16,909 nucleotides of DNA, taken from DASVWH01 sp036389715 (lineage in GTDB: Bacteria; Acidobacteriota; Blastocatellia; Pyrinomonadales; Pyrinomonadaceae). The first letter of the stretch is position 1. Every line of letters begins with the position of its first letter. Under the pieces are notes generated by a model. It searched no databases and was not told the DNA's origin. It worked only from the letters and a program-made list of their open reading frames with translations. A program made the translations under genes and the position numbers. The stretch is taken from assembly GCA_036389715.1 (NCBI GenBank), contig DASVWH010000138.1:1-16909 (forward strand). Reading direction: 5' to 3'. Positions 7,695 through 14,878 of this stretch are shown piece after piece.

Positions 7695-9479
7695 GTGAGT
7701 GAAAACCAGAAAGATTTGATTGAGCCTTATGGCGGAACGCTGGTCAACCTGCTCGTGGCCGCGGAAGAGCAGGAGGAACTACACGCCCGCGCTGCCCGCC
7801 TGCCGCGTCTGCAACTCAGGGCGAGGAGCATCTGCGACCTCGAACTCCTGGCCACCGGCGGCTTCTCGCCGCTCCAACGCTTTATGGGACAGGCGGACTA
7901 CGAACGCGTCCTCGAAGAGCTGCGCCTCTCCGACGGCACGCTCTTTCCACTGCCGATTACGCTCCCGGTCAAGGAAGACGACGGCCTCAAGCTCGACAAG
8001 GAGATAGCGCTTGCAGACCAGCACAACAACCTGCTGGCCGTCATGCGCGTCGAAGAGCTTTACAGGTGGGATCGTGAAAGGGAAGCGCGCCTCGCTTACG
8101 GCACGCTGGATTCGCGCCACCCGCTCGTCGCCGAGATGAACTCATGGGGCGGGCTCTACGTCTCCGGCGCGCTCAGTGTCCTGGCGCTGCCGCGCTACTT
8201 CGATTTTCGCAGCCTGCGCCTGAGACCCGCAGAGGTGCGCGCGCGGCTGGCGGCGCTCGGGCACGCGAACGTCGTTGCGTTTCAAACGCGTAATCCGCTG
8301 CACCGCGCCCACGAAGAGCTGACACGGCGCGCGGCCGCCACGGTTGACGGCTCGCTGCTGCTGCACCCGGTCGTCGGGATGACGAAACCGGGCGACATAG
8401 ACCACTTCACGCGCGTGCGTTCTTACAAGGTGCTGGCCGAGCGCCACTATGAGCCGGGCCGGATGATGCTGGCGCTGCTGCCTCTGGCGATGAGGATGGC
8501 GGGGCCGCGCGAGGCTCTCTGGCACGCGATTATCAGGCGTAACTTCGGGGCCAATCACCTGATCGTCGGGCGCGATCACGCCAGCCCCGGACGTGATTCC
8601 GCCGACCGTCCCTTCTATGGCCCTTACGACGCGCAGGAGCTGGTCGCCCGTCACAGCGAAGAGACGGGCGTGCGGCCGATGCCCTTCTCCGAACTGCTCT
8701 ACGTCGTTGACGACGACCGCTACGAGGAGGCCCACCTGATTCCGGCGGGCAAGCGAACGCTGGCCCTCTCCGGGACCGAAGTGCGCGAGCATTATTTACA
8801 GGGCGGACGCCAGCTCCCGCGCTGGTTCACCCGGCCTGAAGTGGCAGCGATTCTGGCGCAGGCGCATCCGCCGCGCCACCGCCAGGGCTTCTGTCTCTGG
8901 TTCACGGGTCTCAGCAGCTCCGGTAAGTCAACGACGGCCGACATCCTGGCCATCAAGCTGCTCGAACACGGGCGACAGATGACCGTGCTCGACGGCGACG
9001 TGGTCCGCACGCACCTCTCGAAAGGGCTCGGCTTCAGCAAAGAGGACCGCGATACTAACGTCCGGCGCATCGGTTTTGTCGCCGCCGAGATCGTTCGTCA
9101 CGGCGGCGGCTGTATCTGCGCGGCCGTCAGCCCCTACCGCGCGACGAGAAACGAGTGTCGCGCGATGGTCGGCGACGACCGCTTCATCGAAATCTTCGTT
9201 GACACGCCGCTCGGGGTCTGCGAACAGCGCGACGTGAAGGGCATGTACAGGGAGGCGCGCGCCGGGCATCTCAAAAACTTCACGGGCATCGACGACCCCT
9301 ACGAGTCGCCGCTCAACCCTGAGCTGGCGATTGACACGGTCGGCTATTCGGCCGAAGAGAACGCCGAGAGAATCCTCAACTATCTCATCGAAAGAGGCTT
9401 CGTCCGTCCCTCTGCGGAGCCCGACGCCGCGCCGGACGAATCCGCCCTCGATAATAATGATGCGTTGATGAGCCGCTAG
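7695..9479 (+). CDS. Bifunctional sulfate adenylyltransferase / APS kinase (PAPS synthase)
   Basis: A 594-residue fusion. The N-terminal ATP sulfurylase carries QTRNPLHRAH (197-206) and GRDHASPG (292-299), which bind ATP and sulfate. The C-terminal APS kinase begins near residue 395 with P-loop GLSSSGKST (405-413, Lys411), followed by DGDVVR, GFSKEDRDTNVRRIGFVA and the lid segment GHLKNFTGIDDPYE. Together they make PAPS from sulfate and two ATP. The order Sat-CysC is that of some bacterial PAPS synthases. The start is GTG 7695; AGGAG (7677-7681) is 13 bases away, which is long, but no better start is seen. Placement with a sulfotransferase argues for dedicated PAPS supply rather than assimilation, since no PAPS reductase, sulfite reductase or CysND-type gene is nearby. 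The gene ends nine bases before a convergent gene. Confidence 0.95.
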   Translation: MSENQKDLIEPYGGTLVNLLVAAEEQEELHARAARLPRLQLRARSICDLELLATGGFSPLQRFMGQADYERVLEELRLSDGTLFPLPITLPVKEDDGLKLDKEIALADQHNNLLAVMRVEELYRWDREREARLAYGTLDSRHPLVAEMNSWGGLYVSGALSVLALPRYFDFRSLRLRPAEVRARLAALGHANVVAFQTRNPLHRAHEELTRRAAATVDGSLLLHPVVGMTKPGDIDHFTRVRSYKVLAERHYEPGRMMLALLPLAMRMAGPREALWHAIIRRNFGANHLIVGRDHASPGRDSADRPFYGPYDAQELVARHSEETGVRPMPFSELLYVVDDDRYEEAHLIPAGKRTLALSGTEVREHYLQGGRQLPRWFTRPEVAAILAQAHPPRHRQGFCLWFTGLSSSGKSTTADILAIKLLEHGRQMTVLDGDVVRTHLSKGLGFSKEDRDTNVRRIGFVAAEIVRHGGGCICAAVSPYRATRNECRAMVGDDRFIEIFVDTPLGVCEQRDVKGMYREARAGHLKNFTGIDDPYESPLNPELAIDTVGYSAEENAERILNYLIERGFVRPSAEPDAAPDESALDNNDALMSR

Positions 9480-9488
9480 CGGCCGGAC

Positions 9489-11714
9489 TTATTCGATGTC
9501 GAAAGCAACCTGCTGGGAGGCGCTGGTGTTTGCGTTGCGGTCGTTGACGATGACCTTAAGGAGATAGTGCCCGGCCGGGAGCGTCTTGAGCGCGATGTCA
9601 GCGCCGTAGGGAATGCGGGACAGGTCCGTGCTCGCGTCAACGGCTATCTTGCGCGCGGGGCTGGTGACGATCACCTGGCCGTCGCGCGTAAGTTGTATTC
9701 GGGCCTCCAGGTCCGGGCTGCCGCTCCCGCCAGCGCCCCGCGCGGCGTTGTAAATAAGTGTTATGAAGTTCATGTGAGAGCCGGAAGCGAAGCGCCTGTC
9801 AACGCTGAATTGGACCTGCTCAAAAGCGGCCCCGCCCGTCGCCTGTTTCTGGGTTGGGCTGAAAAGCTGCCCGCCGATGAGCAGGCTGCTGAGCGTCAGT
9901 CGCCTGGTCGAAAGGTCGGGAATCTCGATCCATTGCATGGTGCTCCCGACGCGCCCGCTCCTGTCATCGCGCGCCGCGACCCTGACCTGGTAGATGCCGG
10001 GCTTAAGCGGAACTTTGTAGCTGTAAATTACACCGGGGTTTTTCACCTGCTGGTCGGCGGCCAGAGGATTAACGTTAATCCGGGTCTTAAAGCCTCCGAC
10101 CTGTTTGCCCCGGTCGCTGAGGACGACGCCCGCCAGGTCAATCGCGGCGGGCTGCCTGCCGTCCGGCCCGTAGCCTAAAACATCCGTCGCCATCTGCGTC
10201 GAGGCCGTGAGCAGCGGGCCGTTGCCGGGCACGTCAACGAAGCTGACGGAGAGCTGCGTCGGCAAGCCTTTCTTAGGGGCCGAAGCGCTCAAAGCCGCGC
10301 GGATGTCGGCCTCCGTCCCTTTCGCGGCGGCGGCCGGCGCCTGCGGGTCGAGCGCGGCGGCGCTGCTCTCGGCGCTCTTCGCCGCGACCTTAGTGTCACC
10401 GGCGAGGAAGCCGCGCGGCAGGCGGACGGTCAGGTCCGGGCGGCCGACGATGCTCGCCTCTATCCGTTTGAACTTAGCGCCATTCTGCTGCGGCTCCGCC
10501 TCGGGACGCCACGCCAGCAGGTAATAGTTAGAGGTCTCGTCGAGCACCCGCCCGACCCAATTGTCGAAGTAGTTCTGATTCTTGAGAAAGCGCCCGCCCG
10601 TATCTCCGGCGAGGGCGTTCAAGCCGTCCTGCGAAAGCGTGCTCTCGCCCATCGTCGCGCGGTCGAGCCGCCCGTACGGGTCAAAGGGCTTTTCGCCGGT
10701 CGCATCGTGTATCGGCGCGAAGAGCCCGCGCGCGTCAATCGTGTAGATGACGCTGCCGGTCCGCGCGGCCGTGTCGGTCACGCGCTGAAGCTGTATGTTG
10801 GCCGCGCCGCCCCCCTTCTTCGTGTCTAAATAGAAGCCGTCGGAGAGCAGGAAGACGAGCTTGCGGCCGGGAATCTCCTGCGTTATCCGCAACATGTTTT
10901 GGAGCGACTTGAGAGAGTTGTCGGTCACGGCCTCAATGCCGAAGACGATATGGCTGGCGCGCGTCTTGACCATCTCGAAAATCGCGTTGCGGTTAAGGCC
11001 CCTCGGGCCGCCATACTTCTTGGAGAAAAATCCCTCGATGATCTTGTCAATGTAGATGCCTGCGGCGTCGCGGTCGCCGTTGATGATGCGAATGGCCACG
11101 TATTCGGTCATCGGCGGCTGGTCGCTGTCACGCGTCGTGTTGGGAATATTCCTGACGCGCGCCAGTGCCGCGCGCAGCACCGCCTGGTTGTCTGTAAACT
11201 GTTGGAGAAATCCGATCTGACCGCTCGCTGTGACGAAGGCCACCTGGTCCTGCGGCATCATCTGTTTCTCGATGAAATAGTTGAGCGCGTCGCGCGTCCG
11301 TCCGAGGCTTTCGAGCGACAGGTGAAGGTCGTCGATGAAGAAGACGATGGTGCGCCCGCGATAGGAGATTCCCGCAGGGCTGCGCCCCGGGGCGGCGGAC
11401 GGATTGGGCGCCCGCGCAGCCGTAACCTGTGTCTCCTCAGCATTTGTCCCCGCCTTGACGCGCTCGAAAAAAGAGATTTGGACGGGCTTCCCCTCGACCC
11501 GCAGCTCGAACTGCTCGGGCTTTAAGCCTTCGACGAAGCGCCCTTGCTTATCGAAGACCGTGACACTCGTCTGGACCAACTCCGTGTTGATGCGCAGTAC
11601 GTCATCCTGAGCGGCGGGCGGGTTCTGTTGTCCGTAGGAGGGCGAGACGAAGGCTGCCAGGCAAAGGAGCGCGACGAAGCCGCTGCGCCTTGAGAAGATG
11701 CTTGTAGATGACAT
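9489..11714 (-). CDS. Secreted VWFA-related protein, acidobacterial type
   Basis: A 741-residue protein from ATG 11714, which has AAGAGG (11730-11725 on this strand) ten bases upstream and begins with a signal peptide (MSSTSIFSRRSGFVALLCLAAF, cleavage near SYG-QQ). An in-frame ATG at 11771 would put 19 extra residues before the signal and is less likely. After the signal comes LRINTELVQTSVTVFDKQG, the usual opening of the TIGR03436-like family, and then a von Willebrand A-like domain with FFIDDLHLS (Asp128-Asp129, His131, Ser133). The metal site would read D-x-H-x-S instead of D-x-S-x-S. A later segment matches the SVIYTIDARGL/LNALAGDTGGRF pattern of the VWA end. The C-terminal third looks like beta-rich domains (PGIYQVRVAARDDRSGRVG, then PAGHYLLKVIVND). 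The family is expanded in Acidobacteria; its function is not established. Confidence 0.85.
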   Translation of the reverse strand: MSSTSIFSRRSGFVALLCLAAFVSPSYGQQNPPAAQDDVLRINTELVQTSVTVFDKQGRFVEGLKPEQFELRVEGKPVQISFFERVKAGTNAEETQVTAARAPNPSAAPGRSPAGISYRGRTIVFFIDDLHLSLESLGRTRDALNYFIEKQMMPQDQVAFVTASGQIGFLQQFTDNQAVLRAALARVRNIPNTTRDSDQPPMTEYVAIRIINGDRDAAGIYIDKIIEGFFSKKYGGPRGLNRNAIFEMVKTRASHIVFGIEAVTDNSLKSLQNMLRITQEIPGRKLVFLLSDGFYLDTKKGGGAANIQLQRVTDTAARTGSVIYTIDARGLFAPIHDATGEKPFDPYGRLDRATMGESTLSQDGLNALAGDTGGRFLKNQNYFDNWVGRVLDETSNYYLLAWRPEAEPQQNGAKFKRIEASIVGRPDLTVRLPRGFLAGDTKVAAKSAESSAAALDPQAPAAAAKGTEADIRAALSASAPKKGLPTQLSVSFVDVPGNGPLLTASTQMATDVLGYGPDGRQPAAIDLAGVVLSDRGKQVGGFKTRINVNPLAADQQVKNPGVIYSYKVPLKPGIYQVRVAARDDRSGRVGSTMQWIEIPDLSTRRLTLSSLLIGGQLFSPTQKQATGGAAFEQVQFSVDRRFASGSHMNFITLIYNAARGAGGSGSPDLEARIQLTRDGQVIVTSPARKIAVDASTDLSRIPYGADIALKTLPAGHYLLKVIVNDRNANTSASQQVAFDIE

Positions 11715-11735
11715 GGGAATTGTGCCTCTTGGATG

Positions 11736-11759
11736 CCTGCGATCCGGGGAGATCGCGGG
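11736..11759 (-). promoter_or_regulatory. Inverted repeat ahead of the VWFA gene (operator or leader hairpin)
   Basis: CCTGCGATC (11736-11744) and GATCGCGGG (11751-11759) form a nine-base-pair inverted repeat with one G-T pair and a six-base loop. It lies 22-45 bases upstream of the VWFA start and just upstream of its ribosome-binding site. A -10-like TATGCT (11767-11762 on this strand) lies immediately upstream, which would place the repeat over the transcription start. No good -35 is seen, so the promoter reading is weak. Confidence 0.4.
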
Positions 11760-11845
11760 CCAGCATATCACAATTCGGGGCGCCGGGCCGATAATTCATC
11801 GCGCCGTTTTCATTCACATCCGGGACGTGGCTCCGCATCACAGCG

Positions 11846-11889
11846 GGGCAGGGCGGAGAGCGTTTGCGCAGACACTCTCTGCCCTGCCC
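11846..11889 (-). terminator. Fifteen-base-pair hairpin downstream of DUF4097
   Basis: GGGCAGGGCGGAGAG (11846-11860) pairs with CTCTCTGCCCTGCCC (11875-11889) along its whole length, with one G-T wobble and a 14-base loop. It lies 45-88 bases past the DUF4097 stop on the - strand and upstream of the VWFA promoter region. No T run follows on either strand, so it is either a T-less terminator or an RNA-processing or insulating structure. Confidence 0.5.
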
Positions 11890-11905
11890 GACGAAGACGC
11901 CCTGA

Positions 11906-11923
11906 GAAGGCAGCCGTGCCTTC
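11906..11923 (-). terminator. Seven-base-pair hairpin just after the DUF4097 stop
   Basis: GAAGGCA (11906-11912) and TGCCTTC (11917-11923) are exact complements around a four-base loop, starting ten bases after the DUF4097 stop on the - strand. On that strand the structure is followed by TCTCAGG, a poor T tract. Together with the longer hairpin that follows, it may terminate or stabilise the DUF4097 transcript. Confidence 0.45.
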
Positions 11924-11933
11924 CGTGCGTTTC

Positions 11934-12767
11934 TTACCTGGACGTGCCGCGCCTGATGGAGACTCCGCCGTTGGTCGTGTAGAGACGCAGGTTGGTCCCG
12001 CCGGAGCCCAGGTTCAGCGATAAGCGTTTCGTGTCGCGCGTCACATCCGCGATGGAAGGGCTGACGGCCAGGTGGCCGTTGACCGTCCCCGTCTCAAGAT
12101 GGGCCGAGTAGTTGTCCGGGACCGAGACGGAGAGCCCGCCGTTGGTCGTCTTCGCTTCGAGCCCTTCGCCGTCCCAATTGCCACCCGCCAGCTCGATGGA
12201 TAACCCGCCGTTGACCGTTTCTCCTCTGACATTGCCGCCGAGACGCTTCAAGGCGACGCCGCCGTTTTGAGCCTCGAAGCTGATCTGCCCGCGCACATCG
12301 GAGATGCTGATGCCGCCGTTATGAGTGCGCAGCGAGAGGTCCGAGCGACGCGGGACGAATATCTCGTAGCTCACATCCCAGTGAGGGCTGCCGTTCATCT
12401 CCGGGCCTTCGGCGCGAATCCTTCCGCCGCCCGTTGTGACCTGAACACGCGTGGCCAGATTGTCGGCTTCGGCTTGAGTCGAAGCCTGCGTCTGGATGCG
12501 GTAGCGCAGCAGCACTTCATTGCGCTCCCAACCCTTGACCGCTATCCCGCCATTCTGCATCCCGTCCACATTGATCGCCTCGCCGTTCGCGGGCAGGCTC
12601 TGCTCCTTGACCTCGCAATGACGCGCGCGCGAATCGTTATAGGAGTTGTCCTGGTCGCGGCAACTGAGCGAGTAGCGCGAATTGTTTCCCTGCGCGGAGG
12701 CCGCCGTGGCCCAAAGGCATAGCGCGAGGCTGCTCAACGCCGTGTACACCAATACTTTTCTCATCAT
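11934..12767 (-). CDS. Secreted DUF4097 family protein
   Basis: A 277-residue protein with a clear signal peptide (MRKVLVYTALSSLALCLWATAASAQ, after a first Met; two adjacent ATGs at 12767 and 12764 are both possible starts). The rest is built from about 20-residue repeats around Asn-Gly-Gly turns: MQNGGIAVKGW, HNGGISISDV, QNGGVALKRL, VNGGLSIELA, TNGGLSVSVP, VNGHLAVSP and TNGGVSIRR. This is the repeating strand pattern of DUF4097 putative adhesins, in a cleaner form than in the two copies at the left end. A Cys pair (in SLSCRDQ and ARHCEV) just after the signal could form a disulfide. GAGAGG lies upstream of the start. It is divergent from the small secreted protein at 12960. Export is likely; a role is not known. 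Confidence 0.85.
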   Translation of the reverse strand: MMRKVLVYTALSSLALCLWATAASAQGNNSRYSLSCRDQDNSYNDSRARHCEVKEQSLPANGEAINVDGMQNGGIAVKGWERNEVLLRYRIQTQASTQAEADNLATRVQVTTGGGRIRAEGPEMNGSPHWDVSYEIFVPRRSDLSLRTHNGGISISDVRGQISFEAQNGGVALKRLGGNVRGETVNGGLSIELAGGNWDGEGLEAKTTNGGLSVSVPDNYSAHLETGTVNGHLAVSPSIADVTRDTKRLSLNLGSGGTNLRLYTTNGGVSIRRGTSR

Positions 12768-12836
12768 CTCTTTATCCTCTCGAACTGGAGTGGTCTGTTC
12801 AAATCAATGCCCTTAGTTTTCGCCGTTCAATATGGC

Positions 12837-12924
12837 AAACACCGCGCGGGACTCTTTTGTGGCAGAAAAATCAGGGGCACGCTGGCGGCGGATTTGTGCC
12901 ACAGAGGCTGCGCCCGCGGTGTTT
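12837..12924. promoter_or_regulatory. Nested inverted repeats in the divergent promoter region
   Basis: The 192-base gap between the divergent genes holds two nested inverted repeats. The outer arms AAACACCGCG (12837-12846) and CGCGGTGTTT (12915-12924) are exact complements. The inner arms TGTGGCA (12858-12864) and TGCCACA (12897-12903) are also exact. The space between the inner arms is 32 bases. A weak - strand promoter (TTGCCA, 17 bases, TAAGGG) overlaps the left side. The block could be a two-site operator controlling both genes or a structured leader of the + strand gene, whose ATG is 36 bases further on. Confidence 0.45.
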
Positions 12925-12959
12925 ATGTCTCTGAGAACAGACTTTAAGGAGAACCGACG

Positions 12960-13520
12960 ATGCGTTCACTGCTAACCGCCGCGCTCTGTGCGAGCTTTTG
13001 CTTTATCCCGTCAAGCGTTCCGGCCCAGGGAGGCGGGCCTCAACAGAGGGCACAAGAGATTGCAGCCTCATTCAATAAGAGCAAACACACGGTCAAGGAG
13101 AAGTACGGAGTCAGGGCCGAGAAGTTCAAGGATGTCAGAAGCGAGCTTAACCTGAAAAGAGATGTGCGGGCTTATTCGGGCGTCTACGAAGGGCTCACCG
13201 GCTATCTGCTCGACATCCGGGTCTCGGCCGACGGGAGAGTGCAGGCGAGCGGCACTGAGCCGGGCCTGAAGGCTGCGCGCTCCTTTACGCTCAGGGATGC
13301 GAGCATCGAGGGCGGGATGCTGACCGGCACGAAGGTCTACGCCGACGGCGCTGCGGAGAAGTTTGAAGGCGTCTTCATTAAACGAACCGAGCGCAACAGC
13401 CCTTCGGACGGCGGCGTGACCACTTTCGGGCTGGGCGTAATCTATGATCCACCGAAAGTTGCGCCCGACTACGGCCTCGTGCTGAGCCGCCTCTTCTACC
13501 AGCAGAGGGAGTGGCGGTAG
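12960..13520 (+). CDS. Small secreted protein of unknown function
   Basis: A 186-residue protein with a strong site AAGGAG (12946-12951) eight bases before ATG 12960 and a signal peptide (MRSLLTAALCASFCFIPSSVPAQ). The mature part starts with a charged, probably helical region (about 25-60: RAQEIAASFNKSKHTVKEKYGVRAEK in part), then a beta-rich half with YSGVYEGLTGYLLDIRVSADGRVQASG and FTLRDASIEGGMLTGTKVYADG, which resembles a small lipocalin-like or calycin-like sheet. The C-terminus ends in LSRLFYQQREWR. No catalytic motif or lipobox is seen. It is divergent from the DUF4097 gene and shares the inverted-repeat-rich promoter region. I do not recognise a named family. Confidence 0.75.
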   Translation: MRSLLTAALCASFCFIPSSVPAQGGGPQQRAQEIAASFNKSKHTVKEKYGVRAEKFKDVRSELNLKRDVRAYSGVYEGLTGYLLDIRVSADGRVQASGTEPGLKAARSFTLRDASIEGGMLTGTKVYADGAAEKFEGVFIKRTERNSPSDGGVTTFGLGVIYDPPKVAPDYGLVLSRLFYQQREWR

Positions 13521-13654
13521 CAACGGCCAACAGAAAATCCAGAGGCCCTGACCCTCTCTCCAGACATCTTCAAACCCGCGTCTACTGCGAATGCGCCCGC
13601 ACCTCGTCAATCTCGAAGGGCGCATCGCGGTCCGTCTGCTCAGGGTGCGCCCTG

Positions 13655-13684
13655 GCGACACGATTCCGGCATTTGAGTTAGAAT
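13655..13684 (+). promoter_or_regulatory. Possible sigma-70 promoter for the DUF2911 gene
   Basis: GCGACA (13655-13660) and TAGAAT (13679-13684) are separated by 18 bases, giving an expected start near 13691 and a 60-base leader before ATG 13751. The -10 is good (5 of 6), the -35 fair (4 of 6). A small hairpin CAGGG/CCCTG (13641-13654) overlaps the upstream edge. This is a motif match only. Confidence 0.35.
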
Positions 13685-13750
13685 GCTCCCTGCATCCCTG
13701 ATTGCGGAACACTACTACTTGGATTTGAAGAATTGCGAGGAGAGAGAGAT

Positions 13751-14701
13751 ATGATTCGCTTGAAACAACGCTCGCTGTACAGCGCGTTCGCCCTCCTGTT
13801 GTTTGTCATCTGCGGCGCAGGCTACGCCGCGGCGCAGAGCCCGGCCATCCGCCTGCCGCGCCCGAGCCCGAAGGCCAGCGTGATGCAGACCATCGGCGTC
13901 ACCGACATCACCATCACCTACAGCAGGCCGGGTGTGAAGGGGCGGACCATCTGGGGCGAAGCCCCTGCGGCAACCGGCACGACCGGCGCGGCGACCCTGG
14001 ACGACGCCAGTAGGCGACCGAAGGATGCTCCCATCGTGCCTTACGGCCATGTCTGGCGCTCGGGCGCGAACGAGGCGACGACCTTCACCGTCACAGACGA
14101 CGTGCTGGTCAACGGCCAGAAGCTCCCGGCCGGGACTTACAGCCTGCATACCATTCCGGGCAAGAACGAGTGGACCATCATCTTCAACAGCGTCGCGGAC
14201 CAGTGGGGCAGCTTCAATTACGACGAGAAGAAGGACGTGCTGCGGGTTAAGGCCAGGCCGCAGTGGGTCGCGGATAACCAGGAATGGCTGCTCTACAGCA
14301 TCCCCGCCGTCACGCCCAACTCCGCGCAGGTCCAGATTCGCTGGGAGAAGGTGGTCGTCCCCTTCACGGTCGAAGTCCCGAACGTGGAGGCCCTCATGCG
14401 GGCCAAGATTGATGCGGCCGTGACCGCCAATCCGACCGATTGGCGGATTCCGCTCGCCGTCGCCAACCAGTACGCCAACGACGACAAATGGGAGGAGGCG
14501 CTGCGCTGGGCCGACCAGTCCATTAAGGTCAAGGAGACCTTCCAGAACCTGGCGACCAAAGCGCACCTGCTCTTCAATTCCGGCCGCAGGGACGAGGCCT
14601 TCGCCGTCGGCGAGCAGGCCATCCAGCGCGGCAAGGCCGACAAGGTTGACACGGCACGCTTCGAGAAACAGCTCGCCGACATGAAGGCGAAGAAGATGTA
14701 G
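13751..14701 (+). CDS. Secreted DUF2911 protein with C-terminal TPR-like region
   Basis: A 316-residue protein from ATG 13751, preceded by GAGGAGAGAGAG; an in-frame ATG at 13733 would add six residues. A signal peptide (SLYSAFALLLFVICGAGYAAAQ) is followed by the DUF2911 domain: RPSPKASVMQTIGVTDITITYSRPGVKGR, then WRSGANEATTFTVTDDVLVNG, KLPAGTYSLHTIPGKNEWTIIFN, and a strand-rich end near residue 215. The last 90 residues are helical repeats (WRIPLAVANQYANDDKWEEALRWADQSI; LLFNSGRRDEAFAVGEQAIQRGKAD) like two tetratricopeptide units. This arrangement is common in Acidobacteria and Bacteroidetes. The protein is probably periplasmic or surface-associated; its function is not known. It ends 177 bases before the glycosidase-like gene. 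Confidence 0.88.
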   Translation: MIRLKQRSLYSAFALLLFVICGAGYAAAQSPAIRLPRPSPKASVMQTIGVTDITITYSRPGVKGRTIWGEAPAATGTTGAATLDDASRRPKDAPIVPYGHVWRSGANEATTFTVTDDVLVNGQKLPAGTYSLHTIPGKNEWTIIFNSVADQWGSFNYDEKKDVLRVKARPQWVADNQEWLLYSIPAVTPNSAQVQIRWEKVVVPFTVEVPNVEALMRAKIDAAVTANPTDWRIPLAVANQYANDDKWEEALRWADQSIKVKETFQNLATKAHLLFNSGRRDEAFAVGEQAIQRGKADKVDTARFEKQLADMKAKKM

Positions 14702-14878
14702 CCGCGCGCCGGGCTGCGTGTGTGCGAAGAGACGGGTGCGGGTGTCCGAAGGTCGGCTCGCGCCCGTTTCGTGCCCGCAGTGATATTGTCAACTTCGCCG
14801 GAAAGGCGCGCGAGTCTAATACCGGGAGCGACGCGCGCGCACAAGCATAGCGAACAATGGGAAGGGGAGAGGCGAGTC

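Noticed and set aside
9472..9483. Perfect 12-base palindrome GCCGCTAGCGGC at the sat stop codon
   Set aside because: It has no loop or T run, and a short palindrome in GC-rich sequence at a stop codon can arise by chance; no function can be supported.
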